From contig NZ_VUNA01000001.1 of assembly GCF_009695905.1 (NCBI RefSeq), forward strand, positions 177,396 to 241,395: a DNA stretch of 64,000 nucleotides, given 5' to 3'. Positions within the stretch are counted from its first letter, which is position 1. The number at the start of each line of letters is the position of its first letter. Positions 26,638-35,379 of the stretch are shown piece after piece. This stretch comes from Mogibacterium kristiansenii (GTDB lineage Bacteria > Bacillota > Clostridia > Peptostreptococcales > Anaerovoracaceae). The notes under the pieces are model-generated. The model was given only the letters and a program-made list of their open reading frames with translations, was not told the DNA's origin and ran no database searches. Both the position numbers and the translations under genes were made by a program.

Positions 26638-28139
26638 TTCTGACTGCTCTGGATTACAGACCCGGCATCATTGTCCTCCTGCCGCTGATTGCGTCCTGTT
26701 TAATCTACGTATTGGGAGAACATATTCTTCCGAATTATCGGGAGGCGATTACCTTTGCGGCGGCTTTTCCGATGGCAGCATTGGTGTATTCCATGATTCC
26801 GGCTGCTTTGGCGGGAAAAGAGATTGGGTTCACTCTGTTGGAAATTGTGAAGGGGGTTCCGCTTCAATTTTCCGTGGATGCCGCGGGGATGATTTTCGCC
26901 TGTGTAGCCTCCACCCTGTGGATTGTCACATCCTGCTATTCCATCGGATACATGCGGGGGCACGGGGAGAAGAACCAGACCGGATACTATTCCGCTTTCG
27001 CCATGTGCCTGACGGCCACCATGGGACTCTGTTTCTCCGCGAACCTGCTGACTTTCTTCATCTTCTTTGAAGTGCTGACGGTAGCGACCTATCCGTTGGT
27101 AGTGCACTATCGGGATGAGGAAGGAACTCGTTCCGGACGGAAATATTTAGCGTATACCTTGATCAGCGGACAGCTGTTCTTTGCGGGAATCGTCATTCTG
27201 TATTCCTTTACCGGAAGGATGGATTTTGTTCCGGGCGGATTCGTGAACACCGGCGATATCCCGATGCCTTGGATGCTGGCGGTATTTATTCTGATGATTG
27301 GTGCGGGCATTGTGAAAGCCGGTGTAATGCCGCTTCACAGCTGGCTGCCGGCGGCCATGGTGGCGCCGACACCGGTCAGCGCACTGCTGCACGCGGTAGC
27401 CGTGGTGAAAGCCGGGGCGTTCTGCACACTTCGGGTGGTGTTGTACGTGTTCGGACCGGAAGCGGCACGCTTCTGCCACGGTTCGGAAATCTTGGCTTGG
27501 ATGGCGGTGGCGACGATTCTGATTTCGTCCCTGATTGCAATCCGCAAGGATAATCTCAAGGCGCGATTGGCCTTCTCTACGGTGGGACAGCTTTCCTACA
27601 TCATCTTGGGAATTGCCATTCTGTCACCGTTTGCGGCAACCGGAGCACTGTATCATATCGTTGCCCATGCTTTTATGAAAATTACATTGTTTATGTGTGC
27701 CGGTGCGATTTTCGTGACCACTCACCGAAAAAACATCAGCGAGATGATCGGAATCGGCCGACAGATGCCGGTGACCATGACTTGCTTCACTCTGGCTTCA
27801 CTGGCAGTAGCGGGATTCCCGTTCTTTGTGGGATTCACCAGTAAGGCGAACATCATCATGGGCGCCATTTCCATGGGACAGCCGTTTTTTGTAGCGACCC
27901 TGATTGTCAGCGCGCTGTTGGCATTGACCTATTTGATGCCGGTGGTACTGCTGGCGTTTAAGCGGGATTTTTACAACAGTCAGTTCCCGGTAAAAAAAGA
28001 GGCCAACCTGCCGATGTTGATTCCGATCATGATTACGGCGGCTTGTTCTCTGATATTGGGCGTAATGCCGAATTTCGGGCTGCATCTCTACGGCTTGGCA
28101 GCCATGGCGGGCAATGCGATTTTTGGATTATCCCTGTAG
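26634..28139 (+). CDS. Proton-channel subunit, second copy (MrpD/NuoN-like)
   Basis: 501-residue paralogue of the preceding protein with the same fold: NLLTFFIFFEVLTVATYPLVVH (conserved Glu), GIVKAGVMPLHSWLPAAMVAPTPVSALLHAVAVVKAGAF and YHIVAHAFMKITLFMCAG. The key channel residues are intact, so it should be an active transporter subunit. Overlaps the previous gene by four bases. Confidence 0.9.
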   Translation: MILTALDYRPGIIVLLPLIASCLIYVLGEHILPNYREAITFAAAFPMAALVYSMIPAALAGKEIGFTLLEIVKGVPLQFSVDAAGMIFACVASTLWIVTSCYSIGYMRGHGEKNQTGYYSAFAMCLTATMGLCFSANLLTFFIFFEVLTVATYPLVVHYRDEEGTRSGRKYLAYTLISGQLFFAGIVILYSFTGRMDFVPGGFVNTGDIPMPWMLAVFILMIGAGIVKAGVMPLHSWLPAAMVAPTPVSALLHAVAVVKAGAFCTLRVVLYVFGPEAARFCHGSEILAWMAVATILISSLIAIRKDNLKARLAFSTVGQLSYIILGIAILSPFAATGALYHIVAHAFMKITLFMCAGAIFVTTHRKNISEMIGIGRQMPVTMTCFTLASLAVAGFPFFVGFTSKANIIMGAISMGQPFFVATLIVSALLALTYLMPVVLLAFKRDFYNSQFPVKKEANLPMLIPIMITAACSLILGVMPNFGLHLYGLAAMAGNAIFGLSL

Positions 28140-28148
28140 GAGTGTAAG

Positions 28149-28358
28149 ATGAATGAGTTCTTATATTATTGTATAATCTCTTTTGTGGGATCGATTGTGC
28201 TGATTTTTCTTTCCAAAGTAGTGATGAACAAGCCCCTTCGGAGAGATGTCAATTATTACGAAACCACGGAAAAAGAAGAGGAGCTGCAGATGCTTCGAAA
28301 AGCGAATCTGAGTAAAAAGAAAAATGACAAGCGAGACAGAAAGGGAGGAAGAAAATGA
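28149..28358 (+). CDS. Small single-helix membrane protein in the antiporter operon
   Basis: 69 residues: one N-terminal helix (about 5-24) followed by a highly charged cytosolic tail (KANLSKKKNDKRDRKGGRK). I do not recognise a family. It sits between two large antiporter subunits, 9 bp after one and overlapping the start of the next, so it is certainly part of the operon and possibly an accessory or assembly subunit (inference). Confidence 0.75.
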   Translation: MNEFLYYCIISFVGSIVLIFLSKVVMNKPLRRDVNYYETTEKEEELQMLRKANLSKKKNDKRDRKGGRK

Positions 28359-30094
28359 GCTGGAACAATCTTCATCCCGGTTTAGTGATGATTCTCTTTG
28401 GAATCATCATTCTGGCGCTTCCGGAAAAATGCCGGAAATACCTTACGCTTGCCGGATCAGTGTGTGCCTTTTGTGTATTTTGGATGTTGGACAGTCACAG
28501 CACGCTGCCCTTTAAGGTCACCGATAATCTGACACTCCAACTGATCGATACCAACGGTGTGTCCATGGTATTCCTGATGGTCTTCGTGTCCATCGGCGTG
28601 ATCAATGCCATCTATGCCGTGGATCTTCAGAACAAATGGGAAGCGGGAATCACCTGCATCTATGCGGGGAGTAATATGGGCATCGTACTCGCCGGGGATC
28701 TGATTAGCTTCATTGTATTCTGGGAGATATCGGCCTTCACATCTACATACATCATATACGCCCGGCACTGCCGGCGTTCTTCCAGGGCGGCGTTCCGATA
28801 CGTTCTGGTGCATGCCTTCGGAGGAAACATGCTGCTGGCCGGAATTCTGGTACAGATTTTCCATAACGGAATCGGTCTGGCCAATCTGTCCGGAAATATG
28901 CACGGAGCGGCGTTCTGGCTGATTCTCATCGGCGTCGGCGTCAATGCGGCTATTCCGCCGTTTAACGGATGGATTGCGGATGCCTACCCGGAGGCGACCA
29001 TTCCGGGTACGGTATATCTGGGATCCTATACCACCAAGGCGGCGATTTATGCGCTGATTACTTTCTTCTCCGGAACCCATATGCTGATTTACGTCGGTGC
29101 TTTTATGGCTATCTTTGCGGCTTGCATGGCGCTTCTGGAGAACGATATTCGCCGGCTCTTATCTTACCATATCGTCAGTCAGCTGGGTATGATGGTGGCA
29201 TCGTTGGGCGTTGGAAGTGAAATCGGCGTGGACGGTGCATCCGCTCATGCGGTAACCAATATATTCTTTAAAGGCGTGCTGCTGATGTGTGCCGGATCCA
29301 TTATGAAAGCCACCGGAACCTGCAAAATCACAGAGCTGGGCGGTCTTCGGAAGAAAATGCCGATTACCGCATTCTGCTTCTTGATTTCTTCCATGGCCAT
29401 TGCGGGATTCCCGTTCCTCAGCGGTTTTGCCAGCAAGGCATTGATAATGGAAAGTCTTCACGAATATGGGGAGGGTTTCCCGGCGATTATGATTACCATT
29501 GCCGGCGTGGGAACTCTGCTGTCCATTACCCTGAAGATTAACTATTTCGTGTTTTTCGGAAAATGCGATCGGCAGGTAAAGGTGCAGAATGCCACAAACT
29601 CCATGACAACAGCGGTGGTAATCGGTACCATCATGTCCATCGTCATCGGCATGAAACCGGAGCTTCTGTATCAGCAGCTTACCTACAAAACCATGGTGGA
29701 TCCGTTCTCGATTCCGCACATTATGGAGTATGTAGCAATCATCGCCGGCGGCGCCATTCCGTTCTTCTTCATGCTCAGCATCATGAAGCCGCACGATGAA
29801 ATTAGCATGGATTTCGACTGGTTCTATCGGAGACCGCTGGTAAAAATAATCGAAGCGCTGTCCAAGGGGCTGTACCGTGTGTTCGGATGGTTCGATCGTC
29901 ATGTGCTTCACGGGGTGCAGTTCTTCGGTACCGGTCTGGGCAATCCGTATCTCTGGACGGAAAAATCCGGCAATCTGAAAATCAAATCCATGTCCTTTGA
30001 GAATGAGGATCGCTTAATCGGAGATGTGATTCAGGTTATCGTGGCATTATTTGCTGTGATGATTCTGATTTCCATATACGTAATCAAGATGTAA
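28355..30094 (+). CDS. Proton-channel subunit, third copy (NuoL/MrpA-N-like)
   Basis: 579-residue antiporter-like subunit. Channel motifs: DLISFIVFWEISAFTSTYIIYARH (conserved Glu), GVNAAIPPFNGWIADAYPEATIPGTVYLGSYTTKAAIY and AHAVTNIFFKGVLLMCAGSIM. It is longer than the other two and ends with a helix at about 553-577, after a loop carrying two histidines near VFGWFDRHVLHGVQFFG. Probably takes the place of the N-terminal NuoL-like half of MrpA. Last gene before a strong terminator. Confidence 0.88.
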   Translation: MSWNNLHPGLVMILFGIIILALPEKCRKYLTLAGSVCAFCVFWMLDSHSTLPFKVTDNLTLQLIDTNGVSMVFLMVFVSIGVINAIYAVDLQNKWEAGITCIYAGSNMGIVLAGDLISFIVFWEISAFTSTYIIYARHCRRSSRAAFRYVLVHAFGGNMLLAGILVQIFHNGIGLANLSGNMHGAAFWLILIGVGVNAAIPPFNGWIADAYPEATIPGTVYLGSYTTKAAIYALITFFSGTHMLIYVGAFMAIFAACMALLENDIRRLLSYHIVSQLGMMVASLGVGSEIGVDGASAHAVTNIFFKGVLLMCAGSIMKATGTCKITELGGLRKKMPITAFCFLISSMAIAGFPFLSGFASKALIMESLHEYGEGFPAIMITIAGVGTLLSITLKINYFVFFGKCDRQVKVQNATNSMTTAVVIGTIMSIVIGMKPELLYQQLTYKTMVDPFSIPHIMEYVAIIAGGAIPFFFMLSIMKPHDEISMDFDWFYRRPLVKIIEALSKGLYRVFGWFDRHVLHGVQFFGTGLGNPYLWTEKSGNLKIKSMSFENEDRLIGDVIQVIVALFAVMILISIYVIKM

Positions 30095-30131
30095 AAAAAT
30101 CCGGCAGTGCTTGTGCGCTACCGGATTTTTT
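30094..30131. terminator. Bidirectional terminator
   Basis: Long stem with A- and T-tracts on both sides (30094-30104 with 30121-30131, plus inner pairing across one mismatch). It ends the antiporter operon and overlaps the 3' end of the convergent maf gene. Confidence 0.9.
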
Positions 30132-30720
30132 CTGTAAATTCATCGGTTTCCCGTTCCAGACGGGAAAATGGAAGCCCTACTACGTTCTCATAATCGCCGT
30201 CGCAGCGGTCGATGTACTTCGAGAAATCCTCCTGGATTCCGTAGGCACCGGCTTTATCGAAGGGCCGGCACTCCCGGATGTAAGTCCAAATATCCTCGTC
30301 GGTATAGTCCTTGCACCGGATATGGGTGGTTTCGCAGAAGGAATGAACGGCGCCGCTTTGGACATCGATGAGCGTTACGCCGGTCATCACCTGGTGAACG
30401 GTGTTTCGGTAAGAGGAAAGCATGCGGAACGCATCCGCTTCATCCTTTGGTTTGCCGAGGATTTCATCCTTGTACACGATGGTATCCGCTGCGATAATCA
30501 GGCCTTTGCGGAATTCCTCGGGGCAAATTTCCCGATAGCAGGCTTCGGCTTTTTCCCGGGAAAGAAGGCATACCGTATCTTCCGGGGAAATCCCGTCCAG
30601 AAGATGTTCGTCGGTGTGGGTGGGCCGGAGTACGATGGAGACCCCGTGCTGCTGAAGGATATCTCGCCTTCTCGGAGATTGAGAGGCCAGAATAACCGGT
30701 TGTATTTCTTGAATTTTCAT
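30118..30720 (-). CDS. maf: Maf-family nucleotide pyrophosphatase
   Basis: 200-residue house-cleaning enzyme that hydrolyses non-canonical or methylated nucleoside triphosphates, most likely dTTP/UTP. Seen: ILASQSPRRRDILQQHG at the N-terminus, LIIAADTIV with the catalytic aspartate, and DKAGAYGIQ. The start at 30720 gives the usual Maf N-terminus; its ribosome site is weak (AAAGGA about 15 nt away), and in-frame starts to 30789 look less likely because they lack one altogether. Confidence 0.9.
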   Translation of the reverse strand: MKIQEIQPVILASQSPRRRDILQQHGVSIVLRPTHTDEHLLDGISPEDTVCLLSREKAEACYREICPEEFRKGLIIAADTIVYKDEILGKPKDEADAFRMLSSYRNTVHQVMTGVTLIDVQSGAVHSFCETTHIRCKDYTDEDIWTYIRECRPFDKAGAYGIQEDFSKYIDRCDGDYENVVGLPFSRLERETDEFTEKIR

Positions 30721-30789
30721 AATATAATGAGAGTATCCTTTCTGTCGAGATGTTTTCATTATAGCAGAAGAAAAAACACAGAAAAACAC

Positions 30790-30818
30790 TTGACACGGCA
30801 GGGAATGTACGGTATTAT
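30790..30818 (+). promoter_or_regulatory. Promoter of the infC operon
   Basis: TTGACA (30790-30795), 17-bp spacer, TATTAT (30813-30818). Transcription would start near 30825, at the 5' end of the L20-type leader. Confidence 0.85.
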
Positions 30819-30824
30819 ATTACG

Positions 30825-30940
30825 GTCGAAGAAGAAGTTGTCCGCTTCTCACCTTATCACGCAGGTGCATAAGGTAACTATATGCAAGCTTTTATCTTGT
30901 TTTTTGTTGCGGATACTTCTGTATCCGCTTTTTTTAATGT
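30825..30940 (+). ncRNA. Ribosomal protein L20 leader (autoregulatory infC-rpmI-rplT leader)
   Basis: In Firmicutes, L20 binds the infC leader and causes premature termination. Here the leader shows an ACCTTAT/ATAAGGT helix (about 30861-30889), a CCGCTTCTC segment before it, and a complete intrinsic terminator, GCGGATAC/GTATCCGC (30909-30928) plus T7, immediately before the infC ribosome site. Assignment rests on position, the attenuator and remembered leader features; a covariance-model search would settle it. Confidence 0.75.
30909..30935 (+). terminator. Attenuator terminator in the infC leader
   Basis: Perfect 8-bp stem with a TTCT loop followed by seven T residues, located 8 nt before the infC Shine-Dalgarno. 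It is the presumed regulatory decision point. Confidence 0.88.
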
Positions 30941-30955
30941 ATGGAGGTAAGAGCG

Positions 30956-31489
30956 ATTAGTAGAGATCACAGAGACAAAGACAGCAGGCAGATCAATGAA
31001 GAGATCCGCGCTAAAGAAGTTCGCGTTATTGATGCAGAAGGGGAGATGCGAGGAGTTCTGAGCATTAAGGAAGCCCTGGCATTGGCCGAAGAAAGCAACC
31101 TGGATCTGGTAAACGTATCACCGAATGCGGAACCGCCGGTATGCAAGATTCTGGATTATGGTAAGTATCGTTATGAACTTCAGAAGAAAGAGAAGCAGTC
31201 GAAGAAGAACCAGAAGGTGACTCAGGTCAAAGAGGTTCGTCTCAGCACTTTCATCGAAGAGCATGACATACAGGTCAAAGCGAATACAGCTAAGAAATTC
31301 TTGAAAAACGGAGATAAGCTCAAGGTTAGTCTTCGTTTCCGGGGAAGAGAACGGGATTACACGGCGAAGGGTTTTGACGTGATGAACCGTTTCGCAGAGG
31401 AAGTTTCCGAGTTCGGTGTAGTTGAGAAGAAGCCGAAGTTCGAAGGCAGAAGTCTGACGATGTTCCTTGGACCAAAGAGCAACAAGTAA
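30956..31489 (+). CDS. infC: Translation initiation factor IF-3, AUU start codon
   Basis: 177-residue factor that binds the 30S subunit and checks start codons. Sequence matches IF3 from INEEIRAKEVRVIDAEGEMRGVLSIKEALALAEE through the C-terminal FRGRERDYTAKGFDVM domain. The ideal ribosome site GGAGGT (30943-30948) is 7 nt before ATT at 30956, and the upstream ATG at 30941 overlaps that site; so translation most likely begins at AUU, the rare start codon by which IF3 represses its own synthesis in other bacteria. First gene of infC-rpmI-rplT. Confidence 0.95.
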   Translation: MSRDHRDKDSRQINEEIRAKEVRVIDAEGEMRGVLSIKEALALAEESNLDLVNVSPNAEPPVCKILDYGKYRYELQKKEKQSKKNQKVTQVKEVRLSTFIEEHDIQVKANTAKKFLKNGDKLKVSLRFRGRERDYTAKGFDVMNRFAEEVSEFGVVEKKPKFEGRSLTMFLGPKSNK

Positions 31490-31512
31490 GTATTATTTAG
31501 GAGGAAAGCGTA

Positions 31513-31713
31513 ATGGCAAAGAACAAAATGAAGTCTCACAGAGGCGCAAGCAAGAGAATGAAGCTCACCGGATCTGGAAAGCTTAAGAGAAACAAGGCAT
31601 ACAAGAGCCACATCCTGACGAAGAAGACGGCTAAGAGAAAGAGAGGACTGAGAAAGTCTTCCATTCTGACAGGTGCAGATACAAAGCGTATGCTGAGATC
31701 GTTGGCGAAGTAA
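31513..31713 (+). CDS. rpmI: 50S ribosomal protein L35
   Basis: 66 residues, very basic: [46 protein letters not shown] is the L35 signature region. AGGAGG upstream. Second gene of the operon. Confidence 0.97.
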   Translation: MAKNKMKSHRGASKRMKLTGSGKLKRNKAYKSHILTKKTAKRKRGLRKSSILTGADTKRMLRSLAK

Positions 31714-31731
31714 TCAGGGAGGTAGAAGAAC

Positions 31732-32085
31732 ATGGCAAGAGTAAAAAAAGGTGTAACAGCACGCAAGAGACATAAGAAGGTTATCAAGCAGGCAAAGGGT
31801 TTCTATGGCCAGAAGAGCAGAAACTTTAAGGCAGCAAATCCGGCTGTAATGAGAGCGCTCCGTTCTGCTTATGTAGGAAGAAAGAACAAGAAGAGAGAAT
31901 ACAGAAGACTGTGGATTGCAAGAATCAACGCTGCAGCAAGAGCAAACGGCATCAGCTACAGCAAGTTCATGAACGGTCTGAAGAAGTCCGGAATCGAGAT
32001 GAACAGAAAGATGCTGTCCGAGATGGCAATCTACGATCCGGCAGGCTTTGCAGTACTGTGCGAGACTGCAAAGAAAGCTAACTAG
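31732..32085 (+). CDS. rplT: 50S ribosomal protein L20
   Basis: 117-residue early-assembly 23S rRNA-binding protein and the expected repressor of this operon through the leader. Full-length match: [52 protein letters not shown] upstream. Confidence 0.98.
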   Translation: MARVKKGVTARKRHKKVIKQAKGFYGQKSRNFKAANPAVMRALRSAYVGRKNKKREYRRLWIARINAAARANGISYSKFMNGLKKSGIEMNRKMLSEMAIYDPAGFAVLCETAKKAN

Positions 32086-32087
32086 TC

Positions 32088-32282
32088 ATGGAATATTTCG
32101 TCAGTCATTTCTGGATTCTGATAGGGGCAGCCTTCTTCGTTTCCTTCTGTGCATTCCTGTGGTGGTATTCCATGGATAAGAATACAAGACTGAAGCGGGA
32201 GCGGGCGCTGGCCAGAGCAGAAGAGGTTCGTAAGAAAAAGGAAGCCCAACAGAAAGCCGATTCGGAAGTGAACGGAAAATAA
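32088..32282 (+). CDS. Small single-helix membrane protein after rplT
   Basis: 64 residues: one N-terminal helix (about 8-28) with a WWYSMD exit, then a charged, probably coiled-coil tail (RLKRERALARAEEVRKKKEAQQKADSE). No family recognised. It begins 2 bp after the rplT stop codon and is followed by a terminator, so it belongs to the infC operon. Confidence 0.7.
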   Translation: MEYFVSHFWILIGAAFFVSFCAFLWWYSMDKNTRLKRERALARAEEVRKKKEAQQKADSEVNGK

Positions 32283-32290
32283 TGACTTTC

Positions 32291-32316
32291 GGACACCGCA
32301 TTGCGGTGTCCTTTTT
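32291..32316 (+). terminator. Terminator of the infC operon
   Basis: Stem GGACACCG/CGGTGTCC with 5-nt loop (32291-32311), then T5. Confidence 0.9.
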
Positions 32317-32419
32317 GCTGTGCGGATTTCGGTGACATATGAGATGTTGAAAACAACCCCCCATTATGCTAATATTTAATATGTGCCAAAATACAATTAC
32401 GATGATATGAGGTGAATAT

Positions 32420-33520
32420 ATGCTCAGCAAGAAGAAGAAAATTATAACCGGTGTTGTGGTTCTGGCGGCCATATTGATTTTGGGCTTCTGGTACTTCTTC
32501 CAGAAGGATCGGATTACCGTACCGGACACCTACAAATATGACGATTTAACGGAATACGTCACTCTTGGAAACTACAAGGGCATCCGATACACGAAGAAGG
32601 TGAAGAAGGTATCCGACAGTGATGTGCAGTCGGAAGTGAAGAAGGCAATCAAGAAAGCCAGTACCACGAAGGACGTGAAAAGCGGCACGGTCGGCAGCGA
32701 GAGTAAGGTGAAAATTGATTTTACCGGTAAGATTAACGGAAAGAAATTTGACGGCGGATCTGCCGAAGAGTACACCTTGGACATCGCCAACGACAGCATG
32801 ATTGACGGTTTCAGTGAAGGAATTGTGGGTCATAAGGTGGGCGATAAGTTCGACCTGAAACTGAAGTTCCCGAAGGATTATTCCAATAAGGACGTGGCGG
32901 GAAAGAATGTGGTATTTACCATCAAGGTGAAGGCCATCGTGAAGACGAACACGCCGGAATACAACGATGCTTTTGTAGAGAAAAATACGAAATACAAGAA
33001 TACGGCAGAATACGAAAAGTCGATTCGCACGAAACTGGAGAAGGAAAACGAAGCGACCGCGGAGAAGGATGCGTATTCGGAAGTTTTTGCGAAGATTCTG
33101 AAGGACAGCGAAGTGAAGAAGTATCCGGAAAAGGAACTGGATGCGTCAAAGGAATCCATGAAGGAGACCTATAAGAATTTGGCAAAGCAGTACAATCTGG
33201 AGTACGAAGATTTCCTGAAACAGTACATGAAAATGGATGAGAAGTCCTTCAATAAGCAGGTGGATGCGTATGCAAAGAATTCCGTGAAGCAGCAGCTGGT
33301 AATGCGGCAGCTGGCCAAGGAATTGGATGTCACCGTGACGGACGAGGAATACAATGAATACCTTCAGGAACTTTTGAAGCAGAACGGCATGACCGAGGAT
33401 TCCTTCGAAGAACAGAGCGGAACTTCCCTGAAGGAGTATGCGCAGCAGAACAACATGTATGAAGGTTTGCTTTATGAGAAAATCATGAAGCAGGTAATGA
33501 AATTGAGCAAGGCAGAATAG
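32420..33520 (+). CDS. Exported trigger factor-like FKBP-type peptidyl-prolyl isomerase
   Basis: 366 residues with an N-terminal membrane anchor or uncleaved signal (KKKKIITGVVVLAAILILGFWYFF, about 4-28) and no lipobox cysteine. Residues 85-175 form an FKBP domain (VKIDFTGKINGKKFDGGSAEEYTLDI, GFSEGIVGHKVGD), followed by a long helical, Lys/Glu-rich region like the trigger-factor C-terminal domain. The N-terminal ribosome-binding domain is absent. It likely folds exported proteins at the outer face of the membrane, analogous to PrsA (inference). Confidence 0.8.
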   Translation: MLSKKKKIITGVVVLAAILILGFWYFFQKDRITVPDTYKYDDLTEYVTLGNYKGIRYTKKVKKVSDSDVQSEVKKAIKKASTTKDVKSGTVGSESKVKIDFTGKINGKKFDGGSAEEYTLDIANDSMIDGFSEGIVGHKVGDKFDLKLKFPKDYSNKDVAGKNVVFTIKVKAIVKTNTPEYNDAFVEKNTKYKNTAEYEKSIRTKLEKENEATAEKDAYSEVFAKILKDSEVKKYPEKELDASKESMKETYKNLAKQYNLEYEDFLKQYMKMDEKSFNKQVDAYAKNSVKQQLVMRQLAKELDVTVTDEEYNEYLQELLKQNGMTEDSFEEQSGTSLKEYAQQNNMYEGLLYEKIMKQVMKLSKAE

Positions 33521-33544
33521 CAGAATCAATGTGGAGGTAGCATT

Positions 33545-34033
33545 ATGAAGTGCCCATATTGCAACAATTCGGATACGAAGGTAATCGATTCCAGACCGGT
33601 AGAGGACGGGCTGGCCATTCGCCGGCGCCGGGAGTGCGAGAAGTGCAAGAAGCGGTTTACCACCTTTGAGAAGATCGAAAATTCCCTGTTGGTGGTGGTG
33701 AAAAACGACGGCCGACGGGAGAGTTTTGACCGGAATAAGCTGATTAACGGACTCCTGAAGGCGTGTGAGAAGACAAAGATTACCTATGAGGACGTGGAAA
33801 AGATTGCGGAACGAATCGAGCGCGCTCTGAACAACACCATGGAAAAGGAAATCGAGAGCAAGATGATTGGGGCGTTGATTATGGATGAACTTCGGAACCT
33901 GGATCAGGTAGCTTACGTACGTTTCGCGTCGGTGTACCACAAATTCACGGACGTGAACACCTTTGTTCAGGAGGTGAATCGCCTTCAGGAGAAAGATCGG
34001 GTTCGCCCGGAAGAGCGGAACGAAGAGAAATAG
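33545..34033 (+). CDS. nrdR: Transcriptional repressor NrdR
   Basis: 162-residue repressor of ribonucleotide reductase genes. The N-terminal zinc ribbon CPYCNNSDTKVIDSR...CEKCKKRFTTFE and the ATP-cone (VVKNDGRRESFDRNKLINGLLKACEK) are both intact. GGAGG upstream. Followed 48 bp later by cmk. Confidence 0.97.
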   Translation: MKCPYCNNSDTKVIDSRPVEDGLAIRRRRECEKCKKRFTTFEKIENSLLVVVKNDGRRESFDRNKLINGLLKACEKTKITYEDVEKIAERIERALNNTMEKEIESKMIGALIMDELRNLDQVAYVRFASVYHKFTDVNTFVQEVNRLQEKDRVRPEERNEEK

Positions 34034-34080
34034 CGGATTGACAGGTAGAATTCAGATAGGTATAGAGAGGGAATAAAAAA

Positions 34081-34734
34081 ATGATACGGATTGCAATAGA
34101 CGGACCGGGAGGTGCCGGGAAGAGTACGATTGCCAAGATGGTGGCAGAGAAGATGAACATGGAATACATCGATACCGGCGCCATGTATCGTGCCATCGGC
34201 TGGATGTTTGCGAAAAACAAAGTGAACACAGAAGATTCTGCGGAGGTGCAGGATGTTCTGGAACGCACGGTCATTGATTTCGATAACGGAAAGATTTTTC
34301 TGAACGGCGAGGATATCAGCGGAGAAATTCGTACGCCGGAAATCTCCAAAGCGGCATCTGTCTGCTCCAAGCTGCCGGAGGTTCGCAGCAAGCTGGTTGC
34401 GCTGCAGCGGGAAATCGCGGAAGGAAAGAGCGTGGTGATGGACGGAAGGGATATCGGCACCAATGTGCTTCCGAATGCGGAGGTGAAGATTTTTCTGACG
34501 GCGGATCCGATGGTTCGAGCGAAGAGAAGATACGATCAGCTTCTGGAAAGCGGGAAAGAGGCGGACCTGGACTTCATTTTTGAAGATATTAAAGAACGGG
34601 ATTATCAGGACACCCATCGGAAACTGAATCCGCTGCAGCAGGCGGAGGATGCGGTACTGTTGGATACATCCGATATGACAATCAATCAGGTCTTGGATGA
34701 AATCATGAAGATGGCAGAGGGGAAAAATGAGTAG
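34081..34734 (+). CDS. cmk: Cytidylate kinase
   Basis: 217-residue CMP/dCMP kinase. P-loop IDGPGGAGKSTIAK at the N-terminus, YIDTGAMYRAIGW for nucleotide binding, and VVMDGRDIGTNVLPNAEVKIFLTAD. Standard length for the short form. Overlaps the following membrane-protein gene by 8 bp. Confidence 0.96.
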   Translation: MIRIAIDGPGGAGKSTIAKMVAEKMNMEYIDTGAMYRAIGWMFAKNKVNTEDSAEVQDVLERTVIDFDNGKIFLNGEDISGEIRTPEISKAASVCSKLPEVRSKLVALQREIAEGKSVVMDGRDIGTNVLPNAEVKIFLTADPMVRAKRRYDQLLESGKEADLDFIFEDIKERDYQDTHRKLNPLQQAEDAVLLDTSDMTINQVLDEIMKMAEGKNE

Positions 34735-35209
34735 CAAGAAGTTCAAGAAAAACAGAAACAACAATGCGAGAAAAAACAGACAGCTGAATCGGGAAGGTCT
34801 GGGAGCACTGCAGAAATGCCGCTTCTTTGTATATCTCACTTTCGTGTTTGACATTCTCATGATGTTCTATGCACCGATTGCACATCTCTTCGGTGCAAAG
34901 GAAACACAGATTCTGTATGCCATCATGCTGATGATCGGTGCGCAGGCCATTGTGGGTTCCATGCATATCGTGAAGTATATGACCACCGTGGAAATTTTCC
35001 TCAGCGGCCGGGAGAAGGATTATGCTAACATGTATGCCAGCCGTGCAAGGTTCTGCGTATTATTACAGTTCTTTATGATTACCCTGGCAATTATCAACCA
35101 TGTAAAATTCGACAGCGGAATTGTCAATATGCTGCTCAGCGTGGGTGGTGTTACGCTGGTGGTGCTGGCTCTGCAGAATATCACTATTCTTCAGAGAAAC
35201 TATATCTAG
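34727..35209 (+). CDS. Hypothetical four-helix membrane protein
   Basis: 160 residues. A basic N-terminus (KKFKKNRNNNARKNRQLNREG) is followed by four hydrophobic segments (about 36-52, 61-83, 105-122, 130-150). No family recognised. Its start lies inside the end of cmk, so it is translationally coupled to it. Confidence 0.6.
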   Translation: MSSKKFKKNRNNNARKNRQLNREGLGALQKCRFFVYLTFVFDILMMFYAPIAHLFGAKETQILYAIMLMIGAQAIVGSMHIVKYMTTVEIFLSGREKDYANMYASRARFCVLLQFFMITLAIINHVKFDSGIVNMLLSVGGVTLVVLALQNITILQRNYI

Positions 35210-35379
35210 AAAAATGAAGAGTTTAAAAAACGCAGAAAACCGTTTAATTTTGCGCTTAACGAGAAGTTCCGGAGGATTGATGACCGGAACTTCTTTTGCT
35301 ATAATATTTCTCACGTAGAAATGAAGTGAAACAGAAAGACAGAAATACCCGGATGTGCTTCGAACATAAGGAGGAGCAT

